Positions 24,785 to 36,097 of a DNA stretch of 64,000 bases are shown here, one piece after another. The position numbers and the translations under genes were made by a program. Source of the stretch: Metridium senile (lineage: Eukaryota; Cnidaria; Anthozoa; Actiniaria; Metridiidae). How positions within the stretch are numbered: position 1 is the first letter of the stretch; each line of letters starts with the position of its first letter. Location of the stretch: NCBI GenBank assembly GCA_949775045.1, contig OX459100.1, positions 13,138,447-13,202,446 on the forward strand, in the 5' to 3' direction. Under the pieces are notes generated by a model. The model saw nothing but the letters and a program-made list of their open reading frames with translations. It searched no databases and was not told the DNA's origin.

Positions 24785-27700
24785 TAGTCCAGTCATCTAG
24801 TGAATTTGAGTCAAACAAATTGTAAAAGTTTTTTTTTAACTTCCAGGTTGTAGATAGGGTTGATTTAGACAACATACAGAAAATTCGCAAAAATTCCTGT
24901 TGCAGAACATATTCAAACAGACAATTTAAATTTCGCCATTTTACCACAGAGAACCCATAATCGGAAAATTTGGAAAAATTATCTGTTACGACTCTCTTTT
25001 CCTATAAGAAATGTATTGGAGATTTCCGATTTAGCGGATTTGGATTAGTATATTCCTAAGCCCCCTCGAAAATCTGCCAATTAAAACTTGCGCCATTTTT
25101 ATTTCAACATTACAAAAAATTGAAAACACAATTTCTTCTATATGCCTATTCCACTACTACATGCCTATTCCGCCTATAATCCGTTAAATCGGAAATCTCT
25201 ATTGGCTTTGACCGTTAAACTGAAGAAAATGTGGCCAAATAACCTTTCCAGGCATAAAATCACAAAAAAGCGAGGAAATACGTATTTATTATTTTTCCAC
25301 AGGGTACCCGCAAAGTGGTATAATTTGGATCTTGAAAAGTCCCATGTAAAAAAAATATATATATTTGACACTCCATAGACAAATACTTTTTGTATTTTAT
25401 TATATGTTGCTATAAACACATTAATATTGGAGCCTACAACGTTCATTCTTAAAACGTGCGATACTTTATTAGTTATAGAAACTGAAGATATGAATTTTTC
25501 AACAAATAAAAACATTGAGTTAAATTTATCAAGTCCCAATAATAAGGTACAAATTATCAACATTTTATGTGTATATGACAAACACTATATTCCCTGTGTG
25601 CGATTTTCTGGCGAGCGAAATATGGGTACCGTTAAGCTGCATAGGAGATCCAAATTAGATGTTGAGTCTTTCACTTTTAGGTCTTGTATTTCTTTGTACA
25701 ATAACTTTACAGAGTTAGTGTTGCTTGGTATATTGTAGTCATGAATATCTATTTTCCCAGTGTTTGTTATTTCTTCTGTTGATACCACTTTGCGTGGAAC
25801 TGTTTGTTTATTTTCGAGGCCGGGTGTTACAAGACCAATAATACCCATTCCGTGGAATGTACCGTGTCCATCTAGAGTACGCGTATTGTGATCTAAATTA
25901 TCAGTAACATTTTGTGTGACTCTTCCAGATAGACCATGTATCTCTGTTCCCTGATTTACCGCCGCGCTACGCTCATATTTTTGCACGGTTGCATACGAGG
26001 AGCAAAACCCATGTGAATTCAGAGACTCCACAAGGAATTTGGATGCAAAATGATGGTGCATCTGAATGGCTAGACCCAGTTGAAGTGGTGCTATGACAGC
26101 TTTCGGTCTCGTTGCCTGAATAATAGCTTGGCCGAGAGATGCCACTGAGTTATACATCCTTCCCAACAAATACACTGTTAAGGAAGAGTTGGAGTGATGG
26201 TGGCAAGAATTTCAAGGCCTGGTCAATCGATTTCATTTCTTCACTAGTAGGGTAACTATCATTTGACGGAGGGAGCTTTTTTATGTCACTCTTGATCAAT
26301 TTTGCAGCAGTTTCGATAATCCTGGCTTTTTCTACTTCGCAGTCATCGACCTTGGGTTGCTTATAAAAGTCACCGATTATTGCTCTAGCAGTAGGATTGA
26401 AGGTTACAATGTTTTGGTTATTAACAGGAAGAATAACTATTTTACCATGGAAATGTTCTTCTAAACTTGCTTTCATGTAGACATTGCTATAAGGAGATTC
26501 GCCTGTTCCGGTAAGATACTCCCCCATCATTTTAACAAGATCAGATATTGAAAGTTGTTCTTCATCGTGTTCGTTCAAAAATTTTGCTACTTTCAGGAAG
26601 GCCTCTGTTTTATTAGCGTCCGCAGGACGCCCTAGTGTTTGGCGCTTAGCAAACCCTGTATCATCATTAATCAATCTGCTTGGCATTTGTTTACCGTTTC
26701 TAAAATTGACATTGCAAGCATTGTGATAAACAGCATCTGATGCGTGCAGATCTCGTGCAAACTCCAATCGACCACGAACTTTCTCAGCCCATTCATCGTT
26801 TCTGTTGGAGCAAGCAGCATAAACCGCATTCTTAAAGTCCCCTGATCTTACTGGGATTATATCGTATCCACGCTTTCGACCGCTAAATTTAGCCGGCTGG
26901 CCACAGAAGAAGCAATGTTCTTTGAATACAAAAGGCGGAGTTGTTGATCTACGGGAAACACTTGCCCTCTTGGCATTTTCTTCAGTAGTTGACTCTCTTT
27001 TGGGCCGTGTGAAATCAAGGCGACATTTGGTGTGAACACTCTGACCAGGATTCATAAGAATTGTGCAGTTATCTTTTGAATGACTGACTGAATTTATCTT
27101 ATTGCAGCCCTTAACTGTTCAATTCACTGTGGGTTCCCCATTGTCTAGAGGTTGATTGCAAAAACAGCACTCTAGATTCATAAGGCAACTAAACACGGTA
27201 TCTTCACAAAGAACTACCAAATCACTGAAAGCATAAAAGAGTCAAACATGAAGCGTCCCCATCTCGACTTAATTATTCATTTCCAATTCATAATTCGATT
27301 ATTGGATTCAATCTTCGTTTTCTAAAATGCTGTTAAAGTATTCTAGAACTAAATAAAACCTCTTTAAATCTCACAGGAATTATCAGATTTATCATCATTA
27401 AGCTTACCAATAGTACACAAATTATTTTTATAGCATATTTATTTGTATGAAATTGTACTTGTATTTGTATTTGAGGAGTTTTGAAAACGAAGAATGAATT
27501 CAATAATCGAAGAATAAAAATATTAATGAGGTCTAGAAGGGGATGCTTTACGTGGTTTGACTGTAAATAAGACGCATTTTTAAGAGAAAATATCAGGATT
27601 TCAAACTACAGGTGTATTGCTTGAAAACAAAATCTCACAAAATTTCCACAATATTTAGCCATAATTCTTTCATTTATGCTTACCTTTCATATCCTCCGGA

Positions 27701-28207
27701 TAGTCCTAAAACTATGAAAAAGATTAATTGAAGAAAGACCATCAAAACCAGAAGAAAAAAATCTGCAAAACTATGACAATTTTATAACTTACAGACGATG
27801 CATCTACGTTGTAATGTGCCAGGCCTTCACTATTACACAGGAACCCCAACATGCAATTTTTCTTAATATCATGTAATAATATGAAAACAATAATACAAAA
27901 TAACACTTAAACTACGCTTTAAATATAAGATATGTATATATTTTATGTTTAATATGGTTTGTTTGCTCAAAAAAAAAAACATAAATGACATAATAACAGA
28001 TTACAGCATACTTTTGGGTTCCCTGTGGCGGTTTCTTGAGAATTTTCCGAAATTCATCCTCTAATTTCACCGTGTTCTGCAGCTCGAATTTTTGCGAATT
28101 TTTAATATGTTAGTACTCTTATATGTATCTTTGATTTGGCAGCAAAGAAAAAACTTTTACTATTTGTTTGACTCAGGCCATCAAAATTTCACTAGATGAC
28201 TGGACTA
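24785..28207 (-). mobile_element. 3.4 kb TIR transposon carrying a zinc-binding gene
   Basis: The ends are inverted copies beginning TAGTCCAGTCATCTAGTGAA. They are followed by shared GAGTCAAACAAA and TTCGCAAAAATTC blocks, so the TIR similarity runs over roughly 130 bp with gaps. A 3-bp duplication ATA flanks it (24782-24784 and 28208-28210). It interrupts LINE sequence coding for a zf-RVT domain, since reading of the LINE appears to continue at the far side. The only gene seen inside is at 25585-27181, and it has no clear DDE motif. The superfamily is undetermined; a 3-bp duplication is compatible with PIF/Harbinger-type elements. Confidence 0.65.
25585..27181 (-). pseudogene. Uncharacterised zinc-binding, transposon-borne protein
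   Basis: The best start is the ATG at 27181 (MNLECCFCNQPLDNGEPTVN), but an in-frame TGA follows within about 60 bases, and the main frame resumes to 26150. A frame change then leads into 26175-25585. Visible features are CCFC...VHTKC and CFFCG...VYHNAC, two probable zinc-binding units, then an AIIQATRPKAVIAPLQLGL helix-like stretch. Further on is a conserved-looking DNLDHNTRTLDG...TFHGMG motif. I recognise the overall pattern from uncharacterised cnidarian proteins without assigned function. It is the sole gene of the surrounding TIR element. A role in transposition is inference. Confidence 0.5.
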
Positions 28208-28210
28208 ATA

Positions 28211-28450
28211 CTCTTTAAGCCATATTGAGATTTCAGAGTATAATTTCGCAGTTACTTCACAAGTTATCAATAAATGTTCGATGGATTCAACGTGCTTATT
28301 GCAAAGAGAACATAACTCGGAGTCTTTGAGCTTAAACTTATATAAGTCCTTATTTAGATATAGGCAATTCATTGGTAATCTATATTGAAACCATCTAAGT
28401 TTTGTATCTATCGTTGTTGAGTAAACAAGTGAGTAGGCATCGCTCCAATC
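28211..28450 (-). pseudogene. LINE fragment with reverse-transcriptase zinc-binding (zf-RVT) domain
   Basis: The minus strand encodes WSDAYSLVYSTTIDTKLRWF, then CSLCNKHVESIEHLLITC. This is the C-x2-C...H-x4-C pattern of zf-RVT domains found at the C-terminus of L1-like retrotransposon polyproteins. It is cut at 28207 by the TIR element. No reverse transcriptase domain is adjacent. Confidence 0.65.
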
Positions 28451-28465
28451 GATTTCATTTTTTGC

Positions 28466-28870
28466 TTAACACTTTTGGAGAAGAGCCTCTTGGGCTCTTT
28501 TCAAGTTGGTGTAGGCACCATCCAGTAGCGTTTTCAAGGTTGCTTGAGCTCTGTTGCTCGATCGTACTTTTTTGAGCTGTGACAGCTTTTCATCAAGCCT
28601 CACTACTTCTGTATGTGAGACCTTCATTCTTTCAATGTTTTTTTCGAGTGTATCCTTTTTGTGTTTCCCTCTTTTGGAATGCTCATCCTTATGCAGATGT
28701 TTCTCATCATTAATTATGATGTTCACCATGGACTTTAGTAAGCTAGTCTTACGTAGAGTCCATGAGACATCTATGATCCCATGGAGGACACTTTTTGATT
28801 TGCATTTTGTTGCCCACTCTCGGCACAGCTGATTTGCCTTTTCGTTCCAAAAAAGGCTTCTAAATCTTTC
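28466..28870 (-). CDS. Hypothetical lysine-rich coiled-coil segment
   Basis: An open stretch of about 130 codons with many K, E and heptad-like leucines (LDEKLSQLKKV). Before it, WATKCKSKSVLHGIIDVSW can be read in the same frame. It directly precedes the zf-RVT fragment and may belong to the same decayed retroelement or to another gene. I do not recognise it. Confidence 0.3.
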   Translation of the reverse strand, partial: ERFRSLFWNEKANQLCREWATKCKSKSVLHGIIDVSWTLRKTSLLKSMVNIIINDEKHLHKDEHSKRGKHKKDTLEKNIERMKVSHTEVVRLDEKLSQLKKVRSSNRAQATLKTLLDGAYTNLKRAQEALLQKC

Positions 28871-29084
28871 TAAAATCTAATTATTTTCCATCTGACTATG
28901 CCTAAAATAGGAACGACGATACATGGTTTTTGCACTAGTACGCCTTGAATAGCGTACATTCAGTCCACTCTCAATGGCAAACTACTCATATGTACCATAC
29001 ATAATAGAGCAATAGTAGAGATTAATAACTAAGACGCGCACGGTTTCCCTAATAAATACAAGTCCTGACATACAGGTGTACTAG

Positions 29085-29165
29085 AATATGTACGTACGAA
29101 CGTACTAACTGATACAAGTATAATAGACTATGGTATGAATATGTACGTACGAACGTACTAACATA
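29085..29165. repeat. Minisatellite copies on the far side of the LINE
   Basis: One to two units of the same approximately 55-bp repeat as 31366-31975 (ATGTACGTACGAACGTACTA). They lie directly beyond the LINE 3' tail and mark the other half of the interrupted array. Confidence 0.75.
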
Positions 29166-31345
29166 ATAATTTAATAATAATAATAATTTATTATTTATAT
29201 AGCCCTATTTACAAGAAAAGATCAATAGGACTTTACATATAACTAATTACAAAGAATAGATAAATAATAACTAATAATATAATACATGTTATTGTTCTAA
29301 GACTTAATGGAAGTCTATTCCATAGGTGAGATGATGCGGCTCGAAATGAACGGTCACCTAGCGTCACAAGCATTTTACCTTTAGGGGGCTGTAGCAAAAT
29401 ACCATTATTTGATCGTAGATTATACGTAGATTGTGATCTCAGAACTATAAGATCCTTAATATACGTAGGCGTAAGGCCTTGAAGTGCTTTGAATGTTATT
29501 AATACGATTTTAAAATGTATCCGGGCCTCGACCGGGAGCCAGTGTAGCTGGTATAAGACTGGACTAATATGTGAATATTTGCTAACGTCCATAATTAATC
29601 TTGCTGAAGCGTTCTGAACACGTTGTAATTTACATAGCTGCTCTTTAGTAATGCCATATAAAAGGCTATTGCAATAGTCTAACCGACTGGTAATAAATGC
29701 ATGTATTAGAGTAAGTAGGCAATCCCTAGATAAGTATTTCTTAATGCGCCTAATGTTGTGCAAATAGAAAAACGCAGCCTTACATACATTTGTAACGTGT
29801 TTTGACATACTAAGATTAGAATCAAGCCAACAGCCTAGATTTCTTACATTGGAACTAGGTTTAATCTCTGAATGTCCTACTGATATATTAACTGTGTAAT
29901 TTAGCTAACTGCTGTCTAGTGCCAATCAAAATGAACTCGGTTTTATTATCATTAATTAACAGTTTATCATGGATCATCCAGTGTCTTATCTTTTCAATGC
30001 ATCGTTCCATCACTTGTACAGCCTCTTGCTGTGATGTATTGCTGTCAGGTTTGAAACTGAAGTACAGCTGCGTGTCGTCCGCATAACAATGTGCCCCTGG
30101 GAGTTGATCCTCGATGATTTTAAATAGTTTGGACGCATAGATGATGAAGAGAAGAGGGCCTAAACATGACCCCTGAGGAACTCCGCAATCCAGGTTGAAG
30201 TGTTTGGAGAGAGTTCCATCAATGGACACCTGTTGTCTTCTGTTATGTAGAAAAGATTCAAACCAGTTCAGAGCTTTGTCGGAGACACCAATTTCCTGAT
30301 AGAGACGTTGAATCAAAATGTCGTGATTGACAGTGTCAAAGGCCGCGCTTAGGTCGAGCATTACTAGTAGGGTGACTTCCTGTGAATTCATCTTCATTAG
30401 AATGCCATTCATAACTTTAAGAAGCGCAGTCTCCGTGCTGTGAAACGGTCTGTAAGACGACTGTAAGTCAGGATACATTGAACTTGCCATCATGTGTGCA
30501 TGGATTTGACTATACACTGCTTTCTCTGCTAGTTTAGAAACAAATTGCAGGTTACTGATGAGTCGGTAGTTTTTGAATAGTAGACCTAGACCAGTCTTTT
30601 TCAAGAGTGGCTTAACAAGAGCGCATTTCCAAGCATCTGCAAACATGCCTGACTTCAGAGATAGATTAATCATCTTTGTGATGACCGGTAGCAGCACATC
30701 AATACAGTCGTACACTAATGGTGTTGGCATAGGGTCCAGAATACAGCTCTTCTTACTGGAACCTGCAATTAGCTTTTTGCCTTCTGCCTCACAAAGAGGA
30801 GTAAATTTGGTGAAACGAGCACTCGCCGTCTCTGAACTATCTTCATAAGAGCTATCATGAGATAAGCTACGTTCTATGTAGTCAAGCTTAGTGTGAATGG
30901 TATGGATTTTCTCCACAAAGTAAGTTCCCATCTGATTTGCTAATTTCGTTTTATCATCAGCAGGAGGAAAAACTGTTTTGTCCCCTTGATCAAATAATTT
31001 CTTTGTTGCGGCAAAGAGATTACGTTGTTTGAAACTGTTTTCCTCTATGAAGTTTTGGTAGAACTCACACCGTGCATCATTCATTAATTTGTTGGTATTA
31101 TTCTTGACAGCTTTGTAAGTGAGCATGTCTTCACGACTGCCAGTGCGTCGCCATCTTCTTTCAGCCTTTCGTTTCTCGCGTCTGGCAATTTTAATATTAT
31201 TATTGAACCATGGGACCAATGGTCTGGATGTGGTAACCTTGGTGCGTACCGGAGCATGCTGGTCTAAAGTTTTGGCCAGTGTCGTATTGTAACAATTAGC
31301 GAGATCATCAAGCGTGTTATGACTACTTTGACAAAGTTCAGAGGA
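29166..31345 (-). mobile_element. Non-LTR retrotransposon (CR1/L2-like), 5'-truncated, frameshifted
   Basis: The minus strand encodes the reverse transcriptase from about 31345 (RPLVPWFNNNIKIARREK), with LDLSAAFDTVNHDIL, GVPQGSCLGPLLF and CYADDTQLYFSF (YADD catalytic box). A second block at 29808-29233 gives the C-terminal region (LHWLPVEARIHFK, LWNRLPLSLR). The two blocks are in different frames, with a stop near 29888. The endonuclease part is missing. The 3' end is GGGCTATATAAATA plus an ATT repeat tail, typical of L2/CR1-type elements. Copies of the same minisatellite lie on both sides, so it inserted into that array. Confidence 0.8.
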
Positions 31346-31365
31346 TCACAGTTCTTGCACATACA

Positions 31366-31975
31366 AATATAATAGACTATAGTATGAATATGTACGTTCG
31401 AACGTACTAACCGATACAAGTATAATAGACTATCGTATAGAATATGTACGTACGAACGTACTAACATACAAATATAATAGACTATAGTATGAATATGTAC
31501 GTAGTACGAACGTACTAACATACAGATATAATAGACTATAGTATATGAATATGTACGTCGTACGAACGTATACTAACAGTACAAGTATAATAGACTATCG
31601 TATAGAATATGTACGTACGAACGTACTAACATACAAATATAATAGACTATAGTATGAATATGTACGTAGTACGAACGTACTAACATAGAAATATAATAGA
31701 CTATAGTATGAATATGTACGTAGTACGAACGTACTAACATACAAGTATAATAGACTATAGTATGAATATGTACGTAGTACGAACGTTCTAACAGTACAAG
31801 TATAATAGACTATAGTATGAATATGTACGTAGTACGAACGTACTAACATACAAGTATAATAGACTATAGTATGAATAACAGTGTACGTGGTACGAACGTA
31901 CTAACACACAAGTATAATAGACTATCGTATAGAATATGTACGTACGAACGTACTAACCGATACAAGTATACGTGT
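31366..31975. repeat. Minisatellite, about 11 units of about 55 bp
   Basis: Each unit contains TAATAGACTATAGTATG, then ATGTACGTACGAACGTACTA, itself largely palindromic. Units vary by a few bases (GTAGTACGAACG versus GTACGAACG). Long chance ORFs arise on the minus strand because the period allows them. Confidence 0.9.
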
Positions 31976-32333
31976 AACTAAACGTACGTGCGAACGTATT
32001 AATCCGGCTATTTATCAATTTTATATTTAAGCAAGAGAGAATAAATATTTATCCTCTTGATTTTTCTATTGTTATACTTGCTTTGAGACGTAGTATGATA
32101 CTCTAAATTCATTTATTATTATTATTGATTTTAGCTTATAGCAACAATCAAGACCAAGAACGGATATAAAGAAGATATAATTTCTAATCATCATTTTCTA
32201 GGCTGTCGGATTATCGATGATTTACACTACTTACATGTAAAACCATACTTATAATTAAGGCCAAAGTAAAAGAGAAACAAAAATCCAGCCCGCTTAATTT
32301 TTGGGGGGCGCATGCTTTTTTATTATGTGTGAT

Positions 32334-32440
32334 GTTTAATAAACGAGCAGGAGTGTTTTATCAGGATTTAAAACCACGAGGCGAATCCAAATGCTTTCAG
32401 ACCTGATAAAACACGATCTGCGAGTTTATTAAAAGGCTTT
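32334..32440. repeat. Hairpin repeat (GTGTTTTATCAGG family)
   Basis: TTTAATAAACGAGCAGGAGTG and its inverse around CACGATCTGCGAGTTTATTAA frame the internal pair TTTATCAGG/CCTGATAAA. It resembles the repeat at 7125-7265. Confidence 0.55.
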
Positions 32441-32933
32441 AAAAACTCGTATATTTTGTATTTTGTGTTTTTGTAAAAAAAATCAAGGATTTATGAAAGT
32501 TTACTAAAGAAAATTCAGGTTAAAGTTTATGTAAATTAATTAAGATAAATCTTTATCTTCAGTTAAAACACTCATCACGGTTACAATTTCTTTTGTAAAT
32601 GTCTCAGGAATTATTAATGAGTTTTTGAATTGTTATTGAAAAAAATTAGGATGAACAAAGAGCAACAGGCGTTTCTTTCACTTCAAACCCTGTTCGTTTA
32701 AGTACTATTAGAGATTCTTGACAGTAAAAACATGTTTTTGTTTATGTTTTACTATGGTGAAATTCAAAAATCTTAAAGCCTTGGTATGCTACAATAGGTC
32801 TGTTGTTGATAAGACAACTAGACGCACTTGGTGCGTTTACTCAGGCTACGACATAGAGTAGGAATTGTTTTTGAAATATTGAAATTTATGATCCTTGTGT
32901 ACAGTTTTATGACAGAATGATGGTGTAGTGTTA

Positions 32934-33083
32934 CAGCAGTTATCAGTCACACGTGCACCGCACGCATAAAAAGCACCGCTATAAAACGTGAAGTTGGACG
33001 TCAATCAAACTGTGTTTACGAGACGCAGGGTGTTTTTACTTCAGTTTTTATGTGTGCGGTGCAGGTGTGACTGAGAACTGCTG
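32934..33083. mobile_element. Small MITE with TA duplication (mariner-like ends)
   Basis: Inverted ends CAGCAGTTATCAGTCACAC / GTGTGACTGAGAACTGCTG are flanked by TA at both sides (32932-32933 and 33084-33085). At 150 bp there is no coding capacity. Assignment to Tc1/mariner rests on TA and CAG only. Confidence 0.6.
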
Positions 33084-33925
33084 TAAGTAATTAGGTCAAA
33101 GCGAGAGGAAAGTTTGGATAAACTTGTTGTTAATGTATGTCATCGTGTGTTAAGTAATAGTTTGTCATAGTTGTAATTTGAGATCTGACCACATGGTCCA
33201 TACAGTGTAACGATCACCATAGCCAAGAAAGAGGTATGATTTTCTGTACTTTTTACCGTCGCAATCAATGTGAAACCATCTACCTGTATCCCAATATTAT
33301 ATCTATTATTTAGGATTATAACTACCGTAATTATTTTATTGATTACTCAGTCATTACGACACTTAGTATTCAAATTGTTATTGATAGTACATTGTACTCA
33401 ACTAGTCTTATTGTGCTCAAACGCATCCCTTTCTATGTATTCTATATTTAGTATTATACTTAGCATGTTTGTAAACGCTTTATTCCAGTTTTAACGTGAT
33501 TCAATATTAAAGATCAAACGATGAATCTCAGTGTTTAAAACTACTACAACACGGCCCACCGGAACCAGGTGACCCTGAACGACCCTGGCCCCAGCCGTAA
33601 CACTTGTTGTCAACTATGTGATACCTATATGTTATGCCTATTTGGGATCAATTCAATTCAATTATCTTTGATCTCTGATTTAGATTTTTTTTCGAGAAAG
33701 AAGAAGTTCGAAGCAAGCGTGCACTGGAGAGGTCGACCGCCGTCTTTGGTGTAATTGTGATTGGGCTTCCTGTGTTTTTTTTAGGCTCGCGCAGGTGACG
33801 TGAGAAAGGAGGGATAATTAGGATGTATATTTTTAATATTTATTGTTATCAACTATTTAGTTATTGTCAAACTAAGAATTCGCTGAGAACAGCGAACATG
33901 CAGTTGATTTTAATATTTAAAAATA

Positions 33926-34456
33926 TTGTTGTTGGTTTTCCTGTGTAACGAACTGGGCTTCCTGTGCTTTTGTTCAAAATAAACATGGCGTGCAAGAGCG
34001 TGCAAGAACCTTTCTAAAACTTTCTTTTCCTTTTTTAGTAAATATTAGAGACAGCAGCAGTAAAGCGAATAATGCATGTACTATTTCAAAGCATTTTACA
34101 ACTACAACAAAGAATTGAATTCATTTATAAAGGAATGGTCGATAATTAGCGTGCGTATATCCAGTTCTGGAAGCACAATGGTAGCGTAAGAGTCGCACGA
34201 GGCTTTAGCCGAGTGCGACTCTAGATACCAGAGTGCTTTCAGAACTGGATATACGCACGCTAATTATCGACCATTTCTTTTATAACATAGGCCCTTTTTC
34301 AGTAAAATAATACAATTTATTAACCGAGCGGGAGGTCTGTACAGGAGAATCTCGGGTAAAGTCGGAAAGAACAGACCGAACGCAATGAGAACCCGACCAA
34401 GGTCAAGATTCTCCTGTACAGACCGACCAAGCTCAGTTAATAAGATTTTTATTATA
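33926..34456. repeat. Tandem duplication, copy 1 (interrupted)
   Basis: About 545 bp of DNA starting ATTGTTGTTGGTTTTCCTG is repeated at 35550-36097 with very few differences. It contains two palindromes: one around GTCGATAATTAGCGTGCG (about 34138-34276) and one around CGGTCTGTACAGG (about 34320-34440). The end of this copy is separated by a transposon and resumes at 35541. Confidence 0.8.
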
Positions 34457-35531
34457 TAACCTGAGTATCAGGCCCTCGGGGAGGGGGCAGGGAGGGACTG
34501 GGGAAGAGAGAAGAGGGAAGAGGAGGGCCTGACACAAAAGCCGTTTTTTCCTGTGTCAAACATTCAGAATATGAATGTTTTTCTGATTGGTCCATTGAAC
34601 AATAGAACGGAAGTGAAACTCTAGACGCGAACTAATACGCGATCGAAGCGATCGAGGTTGCAATGTTATTTGGTTATTTATATGGTATATCTAGTATTCG
34701 TGTTCGAAAAAAAAGCTTGTAATGAATCACAAAGAATTCGATGATGCTCTCGATCAAAGAAGCACTCGAGGTATTCCCTGGAATAACTCTCAAAAAGAAG
34801 CAGGAGTTATGCCTTAAAACATCAGATCAAGAAGAAGGACGTCCTCGGTGTCCTTTCAACTGGGCATGGAATGAGCACATTTATCAGCTCTTGCCCAAAG
34901 TTTTGAGTAGCCATTGGTTTCAAAAGACAGGGGAAATTAACGAAGTCAATGAAAATCATTGTCGTGAACTGATTCGAAAACAACAGACTAAACGATTGTG
35001 TGGTAGCGGCATTATAAATTAAAAGCCGCTACACTAGAAGACATGGACGAGATGGAGGCTAAAAACATCGAGGAGCTAGAGATCGTCTTCGGTAGCGCTG
35101 AACGATGGTTATCGCACAAATAGATTCAGGCTTTGAAGTCGGGAAGTCTTCAAGACGTACATTTTCTAGTACTTGATTTGTTTGTGTATTAAATTCAGCC
35201 TTCTGCCTGATTCTGAGTATATATTTCAGTGTAAAGTTAAGCTTGTAGATTTAATATTTCAGCCTTCAGTTTTATAACTGGTATGAGATTATTTTATCCA
35301 GTAAATGTTTTCATAACATTGTTGTTTCATTAGCGACATTGCTGCTCGTGTTTTGACATGACGACATGACAACCGGAAGCAATTTTGATTGGCTCCTATG
35401 TAATATCATGCTGTGGGTCAAGCGAGGGGGCGGAATGGCTTAAATCGCGTTTCGTGTCAGGCTCTCCCTTTCTTCCCTCTCTCCCTTCTTTCTCTCCTTC
35501 CCCCCTCCCCTAGAGCCTGATACTCAGGTTA
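34457..35531. mobile_element. MULE-like TIR element (1.1 kb) with 9-bp duplication
   Basis: Ends are TAACCTGAGTATCAGG and its inverse, followed by G/A-rich and C/T-rich subterminal tracts. It is flanked by TTTATTATA at 34448-34456 and 35532-35540. The undisturbed second copy of the host duplication (near 36072) shows the empty site with a single TTTATTATA, which proves the insertion. A 9-bp duplication suggests the Mutator superfamily. No transposase is present, and an internal ORF is described separately. Confidence 0.85.
34741..35122 (+). pseudogene. Unrecognised ORF carried by the MULE-like element
   Basis: 93 codons are open from 34741 (MMLSIKEALEVFPG), ending at 35022. A second frame from about 35020 continues in similar style (LEDMDEMEAKNIEELEIVFG) to a stop at 35122, suggesting one protein split by a frameshift. 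Composition is protein-like, with charged helical stretches and no low complexity. I cannot assign a family. Capture of a host gene fragment, as in Pack-MULEs, is a hypothesis. Confidence 0.35.
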
Positions 35532-35549
35532 TTTATTATATGACCACAA

Positions 35550-36097
35550 TTATTGTTGTTGGTTTTCCTGTGTAACGAACTGGGCTTCCTGTGCTTTTGT
35601 TCAAAATAAACATGGCGTGCAAGAGCGTGCAAGAACCTTTCTAAAACTTTCTTTTTCTTTTTTAGTAAATATTAGAGACAGCAGCAGTAAAGCGAATAAT
35701 GCATGTACTATTTCAAAGCATTTTACAACTACAACAAAGAATTGAATTCATTTATAAAGGAATGGTCGATAATTAGCGTGCGTATATCCAGTTCTGGAAG
35801 CACAATGGTAGCGTAAGAGTCGCACGAGGCTTTAGCCGAGTGCGACTCTAGATACCAGAGTGCTTTCAGAACTGGATATACGCACGCTAATTATCGACCA
35901 TTTCTTTTATAACATATGCCCTTTTTCAGTAAAATAATACAATTTATTAACCGAGCGGGAGGTCTGTACAGGAGAATCTCGGGTAAAGTCGGAAAGAACA
36001 GACCGAACGCAATGAGAACCCGACCAAGGTCAAGATTCTCCTGTACAGACCGACCAAGCTCAGTTAATAAGATTTTTATTATATGACCACAATTATT
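35550..36097. repeat. Tandem duplication, copy 2 (intact)
   Basis: Uninterrupted copy of the unit at 33926-34456, including both palindromes. It ends GACCACAATTATT, the same words that precede this copy. It serves as the reference for the empty insertion site. Confidence 0.85.

Noticed and set aside
31264..31849. Long open frames on the minus strand with YVHIHTIVYY repeats
   Set aside because: They are read through the 55-bp minisatellite; the repeat period creates the frames.
31366..31975. CRISPR-like array
   Set aside because: Spacers are not unique, the whole unit repeats, and the context is eukaryotic.
33926..36097. LTR retrotransposon with 545-bp direct repeats as LTRs
   Set aside because: The repeats lack TG...CA ends, primer-binding site and polypurine tract in the right place. 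The segment between them is a complete TIR element with its own target duplication.
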